This document shows, in pieces, positions 1 through 7,854 of a stretch of DNA of 53,125 nt. The notes under the pieces are model-generated. The model worked only from the letters and a program-made list of their open reading frames with translations, searched no databases and was not told the DNA's origin. The DNA lies in contig JAZQFS010000129.1 in the NCBI GenBank assembly GCA_045539625.1, forward strand, positions 1-53,125. The letters run 5' to 3'. The first letter of the stretch is position 1, and each line of letters begins with the position of its first letter. The translations under genes were made by a program, and so were the position numbers. This DNA is from UMGS1387 sp045539625 (GTDB lineage Bacteria; Bacillota; Clostridia; Oscillospirales; CAG-382).

Positions 1-1
1 A

Positions 2-610
2 AAGAAGATTGCCGAGGTTTTAAGAGACACAAATATTGTTGTTCTTACCGACGAAATTTACGGCGAGCTCACCTACGGCAGACGTCACAGCTCTTTTGCG
101 GCAATTGACGGAATGTGGGACAGAACAATATACGTGGGCGGATTTTCCAAGAGCTATGCTATGACAGGCTGGAGACTTGGCTATGTCTGTGCTCCCAAGG
201 AGATTACAAAGCAGATGCTTAAAATCCATCAGTACGCAATAATGTGTGCTCCCACCATGAGCCAGTATGCGGGTATTGAAGCCGTTATGAACGGTGACGA
301 TGACATAGAGTATATGAAGGAATGTTATAACCAGAGAAGAAGAATGCTTCTTTCGGGACTTTCCGAAATCGGACTTGAATGTTTTGAGCCTGAGGGTGCA
401 TTCTATGTATTCCCGAAAATCGGCTCTTACGGTCTTTCCTCGGACGAATTCTGCGAGAGACTGCTTTATGAAGAAAAGTGCGCTATAGTTCCGGGTAATG
501 CTTTCGGTGCATCGGGAGAAGGCTTTGCAAGAATTTCATATGCCTACAGCGTTGACCATATCAGCCGTGCAATTGAAAGACTTGATACCTTCCTCAAGAA
601 AATCAAGTGA
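2..610 (+). CDS. PLP-dependent aminotransferase, class I/II (5' end missing)
   Basis: C-terminal part of a fold-type I aminotransferase; the reading frame is open from base 2, so the start lies outside the window. The segment LTDEIYGELTYG is the conserved stretch whose Asp and Tyr contact the PLP ring. GGFSKSYAMTGWRLGY carries the Schiff-base lysine (SKS) and the phosphate-binding Arg. EGAFYVFPK and GEGFARISYAY are the usual C-terminal substrate-carboxylate region. About 202 residues of an expected 390 or so are present. The stop codon overlaps the start of the next gene (TGATG), so the two are translationally coupled. The amino acid substrate cannot be read from this fragment; an aspartate/aromatic-type or methionine-type transaminase is possible given metA nearby. 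Confidence 0.9.
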   Translation, partial: KKIAEVLRDTNIVVLTDEIYGELTYGRRHSSFAAIDGMWDRTIYVGGFSKSYAMTGWRLGYVCAPKEITKQMLKIHQYAIMCAPTMSQYAGIEAVMNGDDDIEYMKECYNQRRRMLLSGLSEIGLECFEPEGAFYVFPKIGSYGLSSDEFCERLLYEEKCAIVPGNAFGASGEGFARISYAYSVDHISRAIERLDTFLKKIK

Positions 611-1764
611 TGAATACAAAGAAAATCAATCTTACAAACAAGGTATATATTGAAGCACTTGACAGCTACGAGTACGAAAACGTAAAGGCTGTGCTGTTTC
701 CCATACTCCAAAAGGTGTGCCTTGACAACGGTATGGACAAGGATTTTTTCAAAGGCAAAAATGTTGCGGTAAAGCCGAATCTGCTTTCCAAAAGTGCTGT
801 TGAAAGATGTGTGACAACTCATCCGTCCTACACTCGTGCAGCCTGCGAGTATTTTACCTTACTGGGTGCAAGCGTTGTTGTTTGCGACAGTCCCGGCGGA
901 CTTTATAACAAGGGTACATTCTTTGCTATCGGCAGAGAAACAGGTACTATGGAAGCGGCACAAAAGGGCGGTGCTGTCTATAATGACGACTTTGGCTTTG
1001 AGCTGTGCTCGGACAGGGAAAGTTCGGTTTATTCCTTCAATATAATTAATCCCTTGCGCAATGCAGATGTTATAGTAAATCTTGCCCGTCTTAAAACTCA
1101 CGCTCTTTGTGAGATGACGGCGGCGGTTAAAAATATGTTCGGCTCAATCCCCGGACTTCAGAAGGCGGAGCAGCATGCACGTTTTCCCAAGAAGGATGCC
1201 TTTGCCGATATGCTGTGCGACCTATGCCTTATAACAGCTCCGCAGATAAATGTGGTGGACGGCGTTGTGTGTATGGAAGGCAACGGTCCTTCGGGAGGTA
1301 CTCTGAGGAAAATGGGTGCGGTTTTTGCTTCGGCAAATCCCTTCTGTCTTGACCTTGTTTGCTCTCACGTTATGGGCTACGGTGCGGACGAGGTTGGCAC
1401 CGTTAAAGCTTCGAGAAAACGTCAGCTTTGTCCCGACAGTGTGGGCGGTGTTGAAATTGATGGCGAGGATTACGGTAAGTATACCTGCCGTTTTAAACGC
1501 CCCGATGCAAGCGCAGGAGGAATTGTAAAGCAGATTCCTTCCATTTTCGGCGGAAGACTGCGTGATGCCCTTGAAAGAAAACCTGTTGTCAGCAACAAAA
1601 AATGTGTTGGCTGCGGAATATGTAAAAACAACTGTCCCGTTGATGCAATAACGGTAAAGGACGGTAAAGCAAAAATAGATAAAACAAAATGCATCAGGTG
1701 TTATTGTTGTCAGGAATTTTGCCCCAAAGAGGCAATTGCGGCACGTAACATTTTCGGTGCCTAA
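610..1764 (+). CDS. DUF362 domain protein with C-terminal 2[4Fe-4S] ferredoxin domain
   Basis: 384 residues. The N-terminal 300 or so residues match the DUF362 family (VAVKPNLLSK near the start, then CDSPGG, LARLKTHALCEMTAAVKNMFG and the MEGNGPSGG loop). The C-terminus holds two CxxCxxCxxxCP clusters, at about residues 332-343 (CVGCGICKNNCP) and 361-372 (CIRCYCCQEFCP), typical of a bacterial 2[4Fe-4S] ferredoxin. An ATG at 610 overlaps the upstream TGA stop; a GTG at 607 is an alternative start one codon earlier. The biochemical role of DUF362 proteins is not settled; an electron-transfer or redox role is inferred from the clusters. It is co-transcribed with the aminotransferase and metA. Confidence 0.9.
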   Translation: MNTKKINLTNKVYIEALDSYEYENVKAVLFPILQKVCLDNGMDKDFFKGKNVAVKPNLLSKSAVERCVTTHPSYTRAACEYFTLLGASVVVCDSPGGLYNKGTFFAIGRETGTMEAAQKGGAVYNDDFGFELCSDRESSVYSFNIINPLRNADVIVNLARLKTHALCEMTAAVKNMFGSIPGLQKAEQHARFPKKDAFADMLCDLCLITAPQINVVDGVVCMEGNGPSGGTLRKMGAVFASANPFCLDLVCSHVMGYGADEVGTVKASRKRQLCPDSVGGVEIDGEDYGKYTCRFKRPDASAGGIVKQIPSIFGGRLRDALERKPVVSNKKCVGCGICKNNCPVDAITVKDGKAKIDKTKCIRCYCCQEFCPKEAIAARNIFGA

Positions 1765-1776
1765 GGATGTGTTAAT

Positions 1777-2691
1777 ATGCCAATCAGAATACCCGATGCA
1801 CTGCCTGCTTTCGGCGTGCTGGAAAATGAAAATATATTTGTTATGTCGGAGCACAGAGCCGACACTCAGGACATTCGTCCTTTAAAAATAGCAATTCTCA
1901 ATCTTATGCCTACAAAAATTGTTACGGAAACACAGCTTTTAAGACTGCTTTCCAATACACCCTTGCAGGTAGAGATTACACTTCTGAAAACTCAGAGCTA
2001 TACTCCCACACATACTCCGCAGGAGCATCTTGAATCCTTCTACCGTAATTTTGATGATGTCAAAGATCGGAAATTTGACGGACTTATCATTACAGGTGCA
2101 CCTATAGAGGACAAAAAGTACGAGGATGTTGCATATTGGGAGGAAATCTGCCGCATATTTGAATGGTCAAATAAAAACGTGTACTCCTGCTTCTATATAT
2201 GCTGGGCGGCACTTGCGGCAATGTACTACTACCACGGAATACAGAAGTATGAATTTCCCGAAAAGCTGTCGGGTGTGTTCAGACACAAGGTTAAAATGCC
2301 TTCACATCCGGTTGTAAGAGGCTTTGACCAGTACTTCAATGCTCCTCATTCCCGTCACTACGGCGTGAAAACGGAGGATATAAAGGCATGCGAGGATTTG
2401 GATATTCTTGCCTCAAGTGAAAAGACAGGTGTTTATATTGCCTCCTCGAAGGATATGAGAAGAATTTTTGTTACGGGACATTCCGAATATGATCACGATA
2501 CTCTTAAAAATGAGTATTTCAGAGATTTTGCAAAGGGAATGAATCCTCACGTGCCCGAAAACTATTTCCCGTACGATGATCCCGAAAGAGAGCCTGTAAA
2601 CGTATGGAGAAGTCATGCGCATTTGCTTTACTCAAACTGGTTAAACTATGTGGTATACCAGAAGACTCCTTACGATCTTGGCAGTATATAA
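1777..2691 (+). CDS. metA: Homoserine O-acyltransferase MetA, predicted acetyl-CoA specific
   Basis: 304 residues, full length. It activates homoserine for methionine synthesis by O-acylation. Visible catalytic residues are the nucleophile Cys142 (YICWAALAA), His235 and Glu237 (VTGHSEYD), matching the positions known for the family. Residue 111 (TGAPIE) is Glu. In characterised MetA enzymes Glu111 goes with acetyl-CoA use and Gly with succinyl-CoA, so O-acetylhomoserine is the inferred product. The sequence after the nucleophile reads CWAALA rather than the CWGAQA I expect for the family. The gene lies 12 bp after the DUF362 gene, so they probably share an operon. I see no SAM riboswitch or T-box in the 12-bp gap. 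Confidence 0.95.
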   Translation: MPIRIPDALPAFGVLENENIFVMSEHRADTQDIRPLKIAILNLMPTKIVTETQLLRLLSNTPLQVEITLLKTQSYTPTHTPQEHLESFYRNFDDVKDRKFDGLIITGAPIEDKKYEDVAYWEEICRIFEWSNKNVYSCFYICWAALAAMYYYHGIQKYEFPEKLSGVFRHKVKMPSHPVVRGFDQYFNAPHSRHYGVKTEDIKACEDLDILASSEKTGVYIASSKDMRRIFVTGHSEYDHDTLKNEYFRDFAKGMNPHVPENYFPYDDPEREPVNVWRSHAHLLYSNWLNYVVYQKTPYDLGSI

Positions 2692-2711
2692 TATATAGGA
2701 AGGAAATATAT

Positions 2712-3497
2712 ATGAAATTGTTGTTTAAGCTTGCACTTGTGTGTGTTGTGACGTGCCTTTGTCTTGTTTCCTGTAAAGACGGCGAAGTTAAAGACGAAGA
2801 AAACGCCGATAATCAAACCGAGCAGCAGGAAAACGTACAGCAGGAAGAAAGCTCGCAGAATGATGAACGTAACGAAGCTGAGGCACAGTACGTTGACAAC
2901 CTGTCTAAGCAGGCGGTTGATATTCTCTCAAAGGTTCCCGAATATCCCGGGGGGTATCCTACACTTGCAGATGCTGCATCGCTTTATAAAAAGGCAAATA
3001 TGGCCATCGGCTGGATTATCAGCACAGAGCCTGTTGCTGTTTACGAAAACAATACCATAACCGTTGACGGTCTGCCTTATAAAAAAGTACGTCCCGATTG
3101 CTTCTACGGAGCTCATGCGCTCAGCCATCATAAGGACGAGCTTAAGGATACACAGAAGCTTATCTTCGACCTTGACAGCCTTGAAGCGTATCTCAAAACA
3201 CTTGTAAGTGCCGAGGAAGCTAAGAATTATATGGAGGATGCACGTGACCTTAAAAAGTTTACCGAAGACAAGAACGGCAACCTTTATGTTATGGATTTCT
3301 CGTATGTTCCCCAAGGCTACGGCGAAGAAACCTATACTTTGGACGACAACGGCGACGGTACCTATACCTTCAATGTGTCCTATCAGCTGGTTGATGAAGA
3401 CGGCGAGGTTTATAAGGAACGTGTAAGACACTACGACCTTGTGAAAAACGAGGACGGCAGATGGGTGTTTGACGAATTTATTGTTATAAGACAGTAA
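2712..3497 (+). CDS. Predicted lipoprotein of unknown function
   Basis: 261 residues from the ATG at 2712, chosen because AGGAAGG lies just upstream and a signal peptide follows directly. The N-terminus is a lipoprotein signal with lipobox LVSC (Cys21). A Gln/Glu/Asn-rich linker (about residues 24-55) follows, then a folded domain ending in alternating strands (GDGTYTFNVSYQLVDEDGEV, DGRWVFDEFIVIRQ). The C-terminal pattern somewhat resembles small extracellular beta proteins such as IseA-like endopeptidase inhibitors, but that similarity is weak and not relied on. It starts 20 bp after metA, and a hairpin follows the stop. Expected location is the outer face of the membrane. Confidence 0.75.
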   Translation: MKLLFKLALVCVVTCLCLVSCKDGEVKDEENADNQTEQQENVQQEESSQNDERNEAEAQYVDNLSKQAVDILSKVPEYPGGYPTLADAASLYKKANMAIGWIISTEPVAVYENNTITVDGLPYKKVRPDCFYGAHALSHHKDELKDTQKLIFDLDSLEAYLKTLVSAEEAKNYMEDARDLKKFTEDKNGNLYVMDFSYVPQGYGEETYTLDDNGDGTYTFNVSYQLVDEDGEVYKERVRHYDLVKNEDGRWVFDEFIVIRQ

Positions 3498-3506
3498 GTG
3501 TGCTGT

Positions 3507-3532
3507 GAGGGAACGGCCAAGGCTGTTCCCTC
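3507..3532 (+). terminator. Probable terminator hairpin after the lipoprotein gene
   Basis: GAGGGAACGGC and GCTGTTCCCTC form an 11-bp stem with one G-T wobble and a short CAAG loop. The downstream T run is poor (AATTTG), so termination may be partial. Confidence 0.55.
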
Positions 3533-3627
3533 AATTTGCCGTATAGCCTGTCATAAACCCCTTTGTCAAGCTGTATTATTACCGCATGAGTTCATAAAAT
3601 GTTTACAAAATAAATTTCAAAAAACTA

Positions 3628-3656
3628 TTGCAAATTAAAAACAACTGTGGTAAAAT
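3628..3656 (+). promoter_or_regulatory. Sigma-A promoter of the S10 leader/operon
   Basis: TTGCAA at 3628-3633 and TAAAAT at 3651-3656 with exactly 17 bp between them. Transcription would start near 3663, at the 5' edge of the structured RNA. It is the only good promoter seen ahead of the ribosomal protein cluster. Confidence 0.7.
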
Positions 3657-3662
3657 AACCAA

Positions 3663-3972
3663 GCTTGATGTGCGATGAAGCGGGAGGTTGCGACCGAAAG
3701 GTTGGGAATTTCCGTGGAGTATGTCCGATAAACGGGCGACAGCAAATATGAACCGACAGCAAGTTTGACTCTTGCCGTTTGCTTCTTCAAGCGGAAGCAG
3801 GTGCGGCGGCAGAAGTGCGCAATTTGCTACGGCTCAAAAGTTTCAACACGAGCCGAGGAACGGCCGATAAACAGTATCGGTACGCCTTGCGTGTGCTTGT
3901 CCAATAGGGCAGGCGGGAATACTTGAAAGCTGCCCGAGACCTTTCCACCTGGCGTTAGGTTTTCGGGTTTTT
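3663..3972 (+). ncRNA. Structured leader RNA upstream of rpsJ (candidate ribosomal-protein leader or independent ncRNA)
   Basis: About 310 nt with no plausible coding frame but dense local pairing. Helices seen: 3691-3695/3700-3704 closed by a GAAA tetraloop; 3723-3727/3733-3737; 3742-3746/3778-3782; 3759-3763/3771-3775; 3780-3785/3794-3799; 3830-3835/3850-3855; 3864-3869/3875-3880; and a terminal terminator stem. The 3742-3746/3778-3782 and 3780-3785/3794-3799 helices share bases and are alternatives. The motif CCGATAAAC occurs twice (3725, 3864) and CGACAGCAA twice (3737, 3754). It is not tmRNA, RNase P, 6S or SRP RNA by their hallmark motifs. It lies between the promoter and rpsJ, so an attenuating leader for the S10 operon is the simplest reading. 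A clostridial S10 leader class has been described, but I cannot verify a match here. Confidence 0.65.
3933..3972 (+). terminator. Intrinsic terminator/attenuator within the S10 leader
   Basis: CCCGAGACCT (3933-3942) pairs with AGGTTTTCGGG (3957-3967), with one G-T pair and one bulge, followed by five T. It sits between the promoter and rpsJ, so transcripts must read through it to express the ribosomal operon, unless a further promoter lies in 3973-4090. Confidence 0.7.
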
Positions 3973-4104
3973 AATTCGGGAAGACCACGAAACACCCGGA
4001 TGCGTGTTCAATATTTACTGTGCCGCATTTAAAACTTCCTTCATTCTATTATAAATAACAGCACGAAAGAATGAGGGGCAAAAAATTTTAAAGGAGGCAA
4101 AAAA

Positions 4105-4419
4105 ATGGCAACTCAGGAAAAAATCAGAATCAGACTTAAGGCTTACGATCACACTCTTATCGATCAGGCTGCGGAAAAGATAGTTGAAGCTGCAAAGCGC
4201 AACGGTGCTAAGGTATCAGGTCCTATTCCGCTTCCTACAGATAAGGAAGTAGTTACAATCCTTCGTGCGGTGCACAAGTACAAGGACAGCCGTGAGCAGT
4301 TTGAATTCAGAACTCACAAGAGACTTATCGACATCCTCAAGCCCAGCCAGAAGGCAATTGAAGCGCTTGTTGATATCGAACTGCCTGCAGGTGTTGAATC
4401 CGAAATCATTACATTCTAA
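4105..4419 (+). CDS. rpsJ: 30S ribosomal protein S10
   Basis: 104 residues, the usual length. The family signature is clear in TILRAVHKYKDSREQFEFRT followed by HKRLIDI. S10 sits in the 30S head and, as NusE, joins antitermination complexes. AAAGGAGG lies 8 bp before the ATG. First gene of the S10 operon. The 130 nt between the leader terminator and this start hold a weak inverted repeat (TCATTC/GAATGA) but no second convincing promoter. Confidence 0.98.
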   Translation: MATQEKIRIRLKAYDHTLIDQAAEKIVEAAKRNGAKVSGPIPLPTDKEVVTILRAVHKYKDSREQFEFRTHKRLIDILKPSQKAIEALVDIELPAGVESEIITF

Positions 4420-4481
4420 TTGATTGAAGATAACACACGGCAAACAAAAACGCGTTATTGCTTCGAAAGAAGTTAATACAA

Positions 4482-4584
4482 ATCTGCTTTGTCTATACCG
4501 CAGAGCAGATAGGATTTAATCCGGTCATGTTGGCGGTTGTTCCGAGGGCTGCAAGGTTTTCGGAATAAATACAGGCTGTCAACC
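4482..4584 (+). promoter_or_regulatory. Structured spacer between rpsJ and rplC
   Basis: The 186-nt gap is unusually long for this operon and folds locally. ATCTGCT (4482-4488) pairs with AGCAGAT (4504-4510). GGTTG (4535-4539) pairs with CAACC (4580-4584) and encloses TTCCGA (4540-4545)/TCGGAA (4560-4565). There is no T tract, so it is not a terminator. It could be an internal processing site or a binding site for L3, L4 or another encoded protein; that role is inference. Confidence 0.4.
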
Positions 4585-4605
4585 AATAACTAAGGAGGAA
4601 AAGAA

Positions 4606-5229
4606 ATGAAGAAAGGTATAATCGGTAAGAAGATCGGCATGACTCAGATCTTTGACGAAGTGGGAAATGTAATTCCCGTAACCGTCATTGAAGCAGGTCC
4701 CTGCGTAGTCGTTCAGAAGAAGACAGTTGAAAACGACGGCTATGATGCAGTACAGCTTGGTTTCGAGAACATCGAAGAAAGAAAGCTCACAAAGGCTTCC
4801 AAGGGTCACCAGGCTAAGGCAGGAGTAACAAAGAGACATCTCAAGGAATTCAGACTTGACGATGCAGCGTCTATGAATGTAGGCGACGAAATCAAGGCAG
4901 ACGTTTTCGCAGCAGGCGAGAGCGTAGACGTAACAGGCCTCACAAAAGGTCACGGTTACACAGGTGCAATCAAGCGCTGGAATCTCCACAAGCTTGAAAT
5001 GACACACGGTGTAGGTCCTGTGCACCGCCAGTCCGGCTCTATGGGTGTTATCGACCCTGCGAGAATTTTCAAGGGCAAGAAGATGGCAGGTCAGTACGGT
5101 CACGAACAGGTGACAATGCAGAACCTCAATGTAGTAAAAATCGATGTTGAGAAGAACCTTATCGCAGTTAAGGGTGCGGTTCCCGGACCTAAGGGCGGTA
5201 TCGTGTTCGTTCGCTCAACAGTAAAGTAA
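4606..5229 (+). CDS. rplC: 50S ribosomal protein L3
   Basis: 207 residues, normal length. It starts MKKGIIGKKIGMTQIFDE, the standard L3 N-terminus. The TKGHGYTGAIKRWN to GSMG loop is the extension that reaches the peptidyl transferase centre. The AGQYGHEQVTMQNL region carries the glutamine that is methylated in some bacteria. AAGGAGG precedes the ATG. It follows rpsJ after the structured spacer and is 18 bp ahead of rplD. Confidence 0.98.
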   Translation: MKKGIIGKKIGMTQIFDEVGNVIPVTVIEAGPCVVVQKKTVENDGYDAVQLGFENIEERKLTKASKGHQAKAGVTKRHLKEFRLDDAASMNVGDEIKADVFAAGESVDVTGLTKGHGYTGAIKRWNLHKLEMTHGVGPVHRQSGSMGVIDPARIFKGKKMAGQYGHEQVTMQNLNVVKIDVEKNLIAVKGAVPGPKGGIVFVRSTVK

Positions 5230-5247
5230 GCGAAGGAGGAAACATAA

Positions 5248-5871
5248 ATGCCAAACGTAGCAGTATTTGATATGGCAGGCAACAAGCAGGGCGAAATGGA
5301 GCTCAGCGCTACAGTATTCGGCGCAGAAGTTAATGAACCCGTCCTCCACAGCGTTGTCAGAGCGTATCTCTTAAATCAGAGACAGGGTACACAGAGTACC
5401 AAAACACGTGCGGAAGTATCAGGCGGCGGCATCAAGCCTTGGCGCCAGAAGGGTACAGGCCGTGCAAGACAGGGTTCAACCCGTTCTCCTCAGTGGACAC
5501 ACGGCGGTATCGCACTCGGTCCCAAGCCCCGTTCATGGAGAGTAAGCATCAACAAGAAGGTAAAGAGAATAGCAATGCAGTCTGCACTCAGCTCTAAGGT
5601 AGCTGACAGCGAACTCGTAGTTGTTGACTCCATCGCAACAGGCGAATACAAGACCAAGAAGATCGTTGAAATGCTTAAGGCACTTGGTGCTGATAAGAAG
5701 GCTCTCATCGTACTTCCTGAGGTTGACAAGTTCGTAGTACAGTCCGCATCCAATATTCAGGGCGTTAAGACAGCAACTCCCGGTACACTCAATGTATACG
5801 ACATTCTCAAGTATGATATGTTCGTAGTTGCTAAGGACGCAGTTAAGATAATCGAGGAGGTATACGCATAA
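5248..5871 (+). CDS. rplD: 50S ribosomal protein L4
   Basis: 207 residues. The extended loop that lines the peptide exit tunnel is visible as WRQKGTGRARQGSTRSPQW followed by GGIALGPKPRSW. In enterobacteria L4 represses the S10 operon by acting on its leader; whether this L4 acts on the unrelated leader here is unknown. Its stop overlaps the rplW start by one base (TAATG), giving coupled translation. Confidence 0.98.
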   Translation: MPNVAVFDMAGNKQGEMELSATVFGAEVNEPVLHSVVRAYLLNQRQGTQSTKTRAEVSGGGIKPWRQKGTGRARQGSTRSPQWTHGGIALGPKPRSWRVSINKKVKRIAMQSALSSKVADSELVVVDSIATGEYKTKKIVEMLKALGADKKALIVLPEVDKFVVQSASNIQGVKTATPGTLNVYDILKYDMFVVAKDAVKIIEEVYA

Positions 5872-6164
5872 TGAAGACATTACATGACGTTATTATCAAG
5901 CCGATTATTACAGAAGACAGCATGGCAAGACTTGCTGACAAGAAGTATACTTTTGAAGTAGCTAAGAACGCTTCCAAGATTGAAATCAAGAAGGCAGTTG
6001 AAGAAATCTTCAAGGTAGAAGTTGAAAAGGTTAACACCATCAGCATGAAGGGCAAGGATAAGAGAGTAGGCTACCACGTTGGCAAGACCAGCGAATGGAA
6101 GAAGGCAATTGTTACTCTTAAGGCTGCTTCCAAGACTATCGAATTCTTCGATAGCATGATGTAA
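5871..6164 (+). CDS. rplW: 50S ribosomal protein L23
   Basis: 97 residues, full length. It begins MKTLHDVIIKPIITEDSM, the L23 signature, and has the central EEIFKVEVEKVNTISMKGK hairpin. L23 lies at the tunnel exit, where trigger factor and SRP dock. The start overlaps the rplD stop by one base. A 78-nt structured gap separates it from rplB. Confidence 0.97.
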   Translation: MKTLHDVIIKPIITEDSMARLADKKYTFEVAKNASKIEIKKAVEEIFKVEVEKVNTISMKGKDKRVGYHVGKTSEWKKAIVTLKAASKTIEFFDSMM

Positions 6165-6189
6165 TTCAGACTTAATAAGTTTTCAAACA

Positions 6190-6226
6190 CGGCGGCAAAG
6201 GGTAGCCAAAACCCACCGTATCGCCG
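6190..6226 (+). promoter_or_regulatory. Nested hairpin in the rplW-rplB gap
   Basis: CGGCG (6190-6194) pairs with CGCCG (6222-6226) around an inner GGGT (6200-6203)/ACCC (6211-6214) stem. There is no T run. It lies about 17 nt before the rplB start, so it could affect L2 translation; function unknown. Confidence 0.35.
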
Positions 6227-6242
6227 AGAAATGGAGTAAAAA

Positions 6243-7076
6243 ATGGCAGTTAAGACATTTAAACCTACTACTCCGGCAAGAAGACAGATGACAGTTCCCG
6301 GCTTCGAGGAAATCACCAAGAAGACTCCCGAGAAAAGCCTTATAACTGTTCTCAAGAAACATTCCGGACGTAACAATACAGGTAAGATTACCGTTCGCCA
6401 TCAGGGCGGCGGAAACAGAATCAAGTACAGAATCATCGACTTCAAGAAGAAGATTGAAAATGTTCCCGCAACTGTACTTGCTATCGAATACGACCCCAAC
6501 AGAACCGCTTACATCGCACTTATGCAGTACGAAACAGGCGAAAAGACATACAGCATCGCGCCCGTAGGTCTTAAGGTTGGCGACGTAGTAATGAACGGTC
6601 AGGGCGCTGATATTAAGCCCGGTAACGTTCTCGCAATCAATGATATTCCCGTTGGTACACTTATCCACAACATCGAAATCTACCCCGGCAAGGGCGGTCA
6701 GCTTGTAAGAAGTGCAGGTACTTATGCACAGCTTATGGCTAAGGAAAACGGTGTTGCTCAGGTAAGACTTCCCTCCGGTGAAGTTAGAATTATCAGACTT
6801 GACTGTAAGGCAACAATCGGTCAGGTTGGTAACCTCGAACACGAAAACATCAACATCGGTAAGGCCGGTAAGAAACGCCACATGGGCATCCGTCCTACAG
6901 TACGCGGTTCCGTAATGAACCCCTGCGATCACCCCCACGGTGGTGGTGAAGGTAGAGCTCCCATCGGTCGTGCAACACCTGTTACACCTTGGGGCAAGCC
7001 TGCTATGGGTTATAAGACAAGAAATAAGAAGAACCGTACAGATAAGTTCATCGTAAAGCGCAGAAACGATAAGTAA
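6243..7076 (+). CDS. rplB: 50S ribosomal protein L2
   Basis: 277 residues, full length. It contains HQGGGNRIKYRIIDFKK near the N-terminus and the NPCDHPHGGGEGRAPIG motif, whose His is the conserved residue near the peptidyl transferase centre. The basic tail RNKKNRTDKFIVKRRNDK is typical. The ribosome binding site is weak (ATGGAGT), which may make expression sensitive to the hairpin just upstream. Confidence 0.98.
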   Translation: MAVKTFKPTTPARRQMTVPGFEEITKKTPEKSLITVLKKHSGRNNTGKITVRHQGGGNRIKYRIIDFKKKIENVPATVLAIEYDPNRTAYIALMQYETGEKTYSIAPVGLKVGDVVMNGQGADIKPGNVLAINDIPVGTLIHNIEIYPGKGGQLVRSAGTYAQLMAKENGVAQVRLPSGEVRIIRLDCKATIGQVGNLEHENINIGKAGKKRHMGIRPTVRGSVMNPCDHPHGGGEGRAPIGRATPVTPWGKPAMGYKTRNKKNRTDKFIVKRRNDK

Positions 7077-7109
7077 TCGCTGACGGTGAATAAGTAAGGA
7101 GGAATAAAT

Positions 7110-7385
7110 TTGAGCAGAAGCATTAAAAAAGGACCTTTTGTCGAAGCGAAGCTCTTCAACAGAATTGCAGAGATGAACGCTAAGGGCGAAAAGAGAGTTC
7201 TTAAGACATGGTCAAGAGCTTCCACAATATTCCCTGATTTCGTGGGACACACAATCGCAGTACACGACGGCAGAAAGCACGTGCCGGTATATGTAACCGA
7301 GGATATGGTTGGTCATAAGCTCGGCGAATTTGCTCCCACAAGAACATTTAAGGGACACGCAGGCTCTAAGACAAGTAATAACTGA
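7110..7385 (+). CDS. rpsS: 30S ribosomal protein S19
   Basis: 91 residues starting at a TTG codon (7110) 7 bp after AAGGAGG. No ATG fits, because the family's conserved MSRSIKKGPFVE begins exactly here. The S19 signature TIAVHDGRKHVPVYVTEDMV is present. The protein binds 16S rRNA in the 30S head with S13. Confidence 0.97.
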   Translation: MSRSIKKGPFVEAKLFNRIAEMNAKGEKRVLKTWSRASTIFPDFVGHTIAVHDGRKHVPVYVTEDMVGHKLGEFAPTRTFKGHAGSKTSNN

Positions 7386-7437
7386 TAAATCGTAATAAAT
7401 GTGCGTAACGCACCAAATTGCGAAAGGAGGCAAACTC

Positions 7438-7773
7438 ATGGAAGCAAAGGCATATTTAAGAGATCTGAGAATCTCACCCAGAAAGGTGTCAATTGTTCTC
7501 GATCTTATCAGAAATAAAGATGTTGCAACCGCAGCAGGTATTCTTGCTAACACACCTAAGGCAGCAAGTCTTCCCGTTGCAAAGCTTCTTAAGTCCGCTG
7601 TTGCCAATGCAGAAAACAACAACGGTATGGATGTTTCAAAGCTCTATGTTTCACAGTGCTTCGTAACACCCGCAAGAATTGCAAAGAGAATACAGCCCAG
7701 AGCACAGGGCAGAGCTTTCAGAATTCTTAAGAGAAGCTCACACGTAACATTGGCGGTAGCTGAAAAGCAGTAA
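7438..7773 (+). CDS. rplV: 50S ribosomal protein L22
   Basis: 111 residues from the ATG at 7438, chosen because AAAGGAGG ends 7 bp upstream; an earlier in-frame GTG-type start at about 7399 has no such site. It has the L22 core (LRISPRKVSIVLDLIRNKDV) and the tunnel hairpin region RIQPRAQGRAFRI. Macrolide contact residues fall in that loop in other bacteria. Confidence 0.97.
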   Translation: MEAKAYLRDLRISPRKVSIVLDLIRNKDVATAAGILANTPKAASLPVAKLLKSAVANAENNNGMDVSKLYVSQCFVTPARIAKRIQPRAQGRAFRILKRSSHVTLAVAEKQ

Positions 7774-7854
7774 TCGCATAAAACAACAAAATTTAAAAAT
7801 CAACTGACGTAAAATAAATACGTTAATTCCAACAAAGGAGGCTTATTACGGAGT

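Noticed and set aside
3663..3972. RNase P RNA, tmRNA, 6S or SRP RNA
   Set aside because: The hallmark sequences (the RNase P GAGGAAAGTCC core, the tmRNA tag frame and tRNA-like ends, the SRP GGAAG/GCAGCC loop) are not found.
6183..6938. Long frame on the minus strand opposite rplB
   Set aside because: It is a codon-bias shadow of a certain ribosomal gene; no ribosome binding site and no family resemblance. The same applies to other long minus-strand frames in the window.
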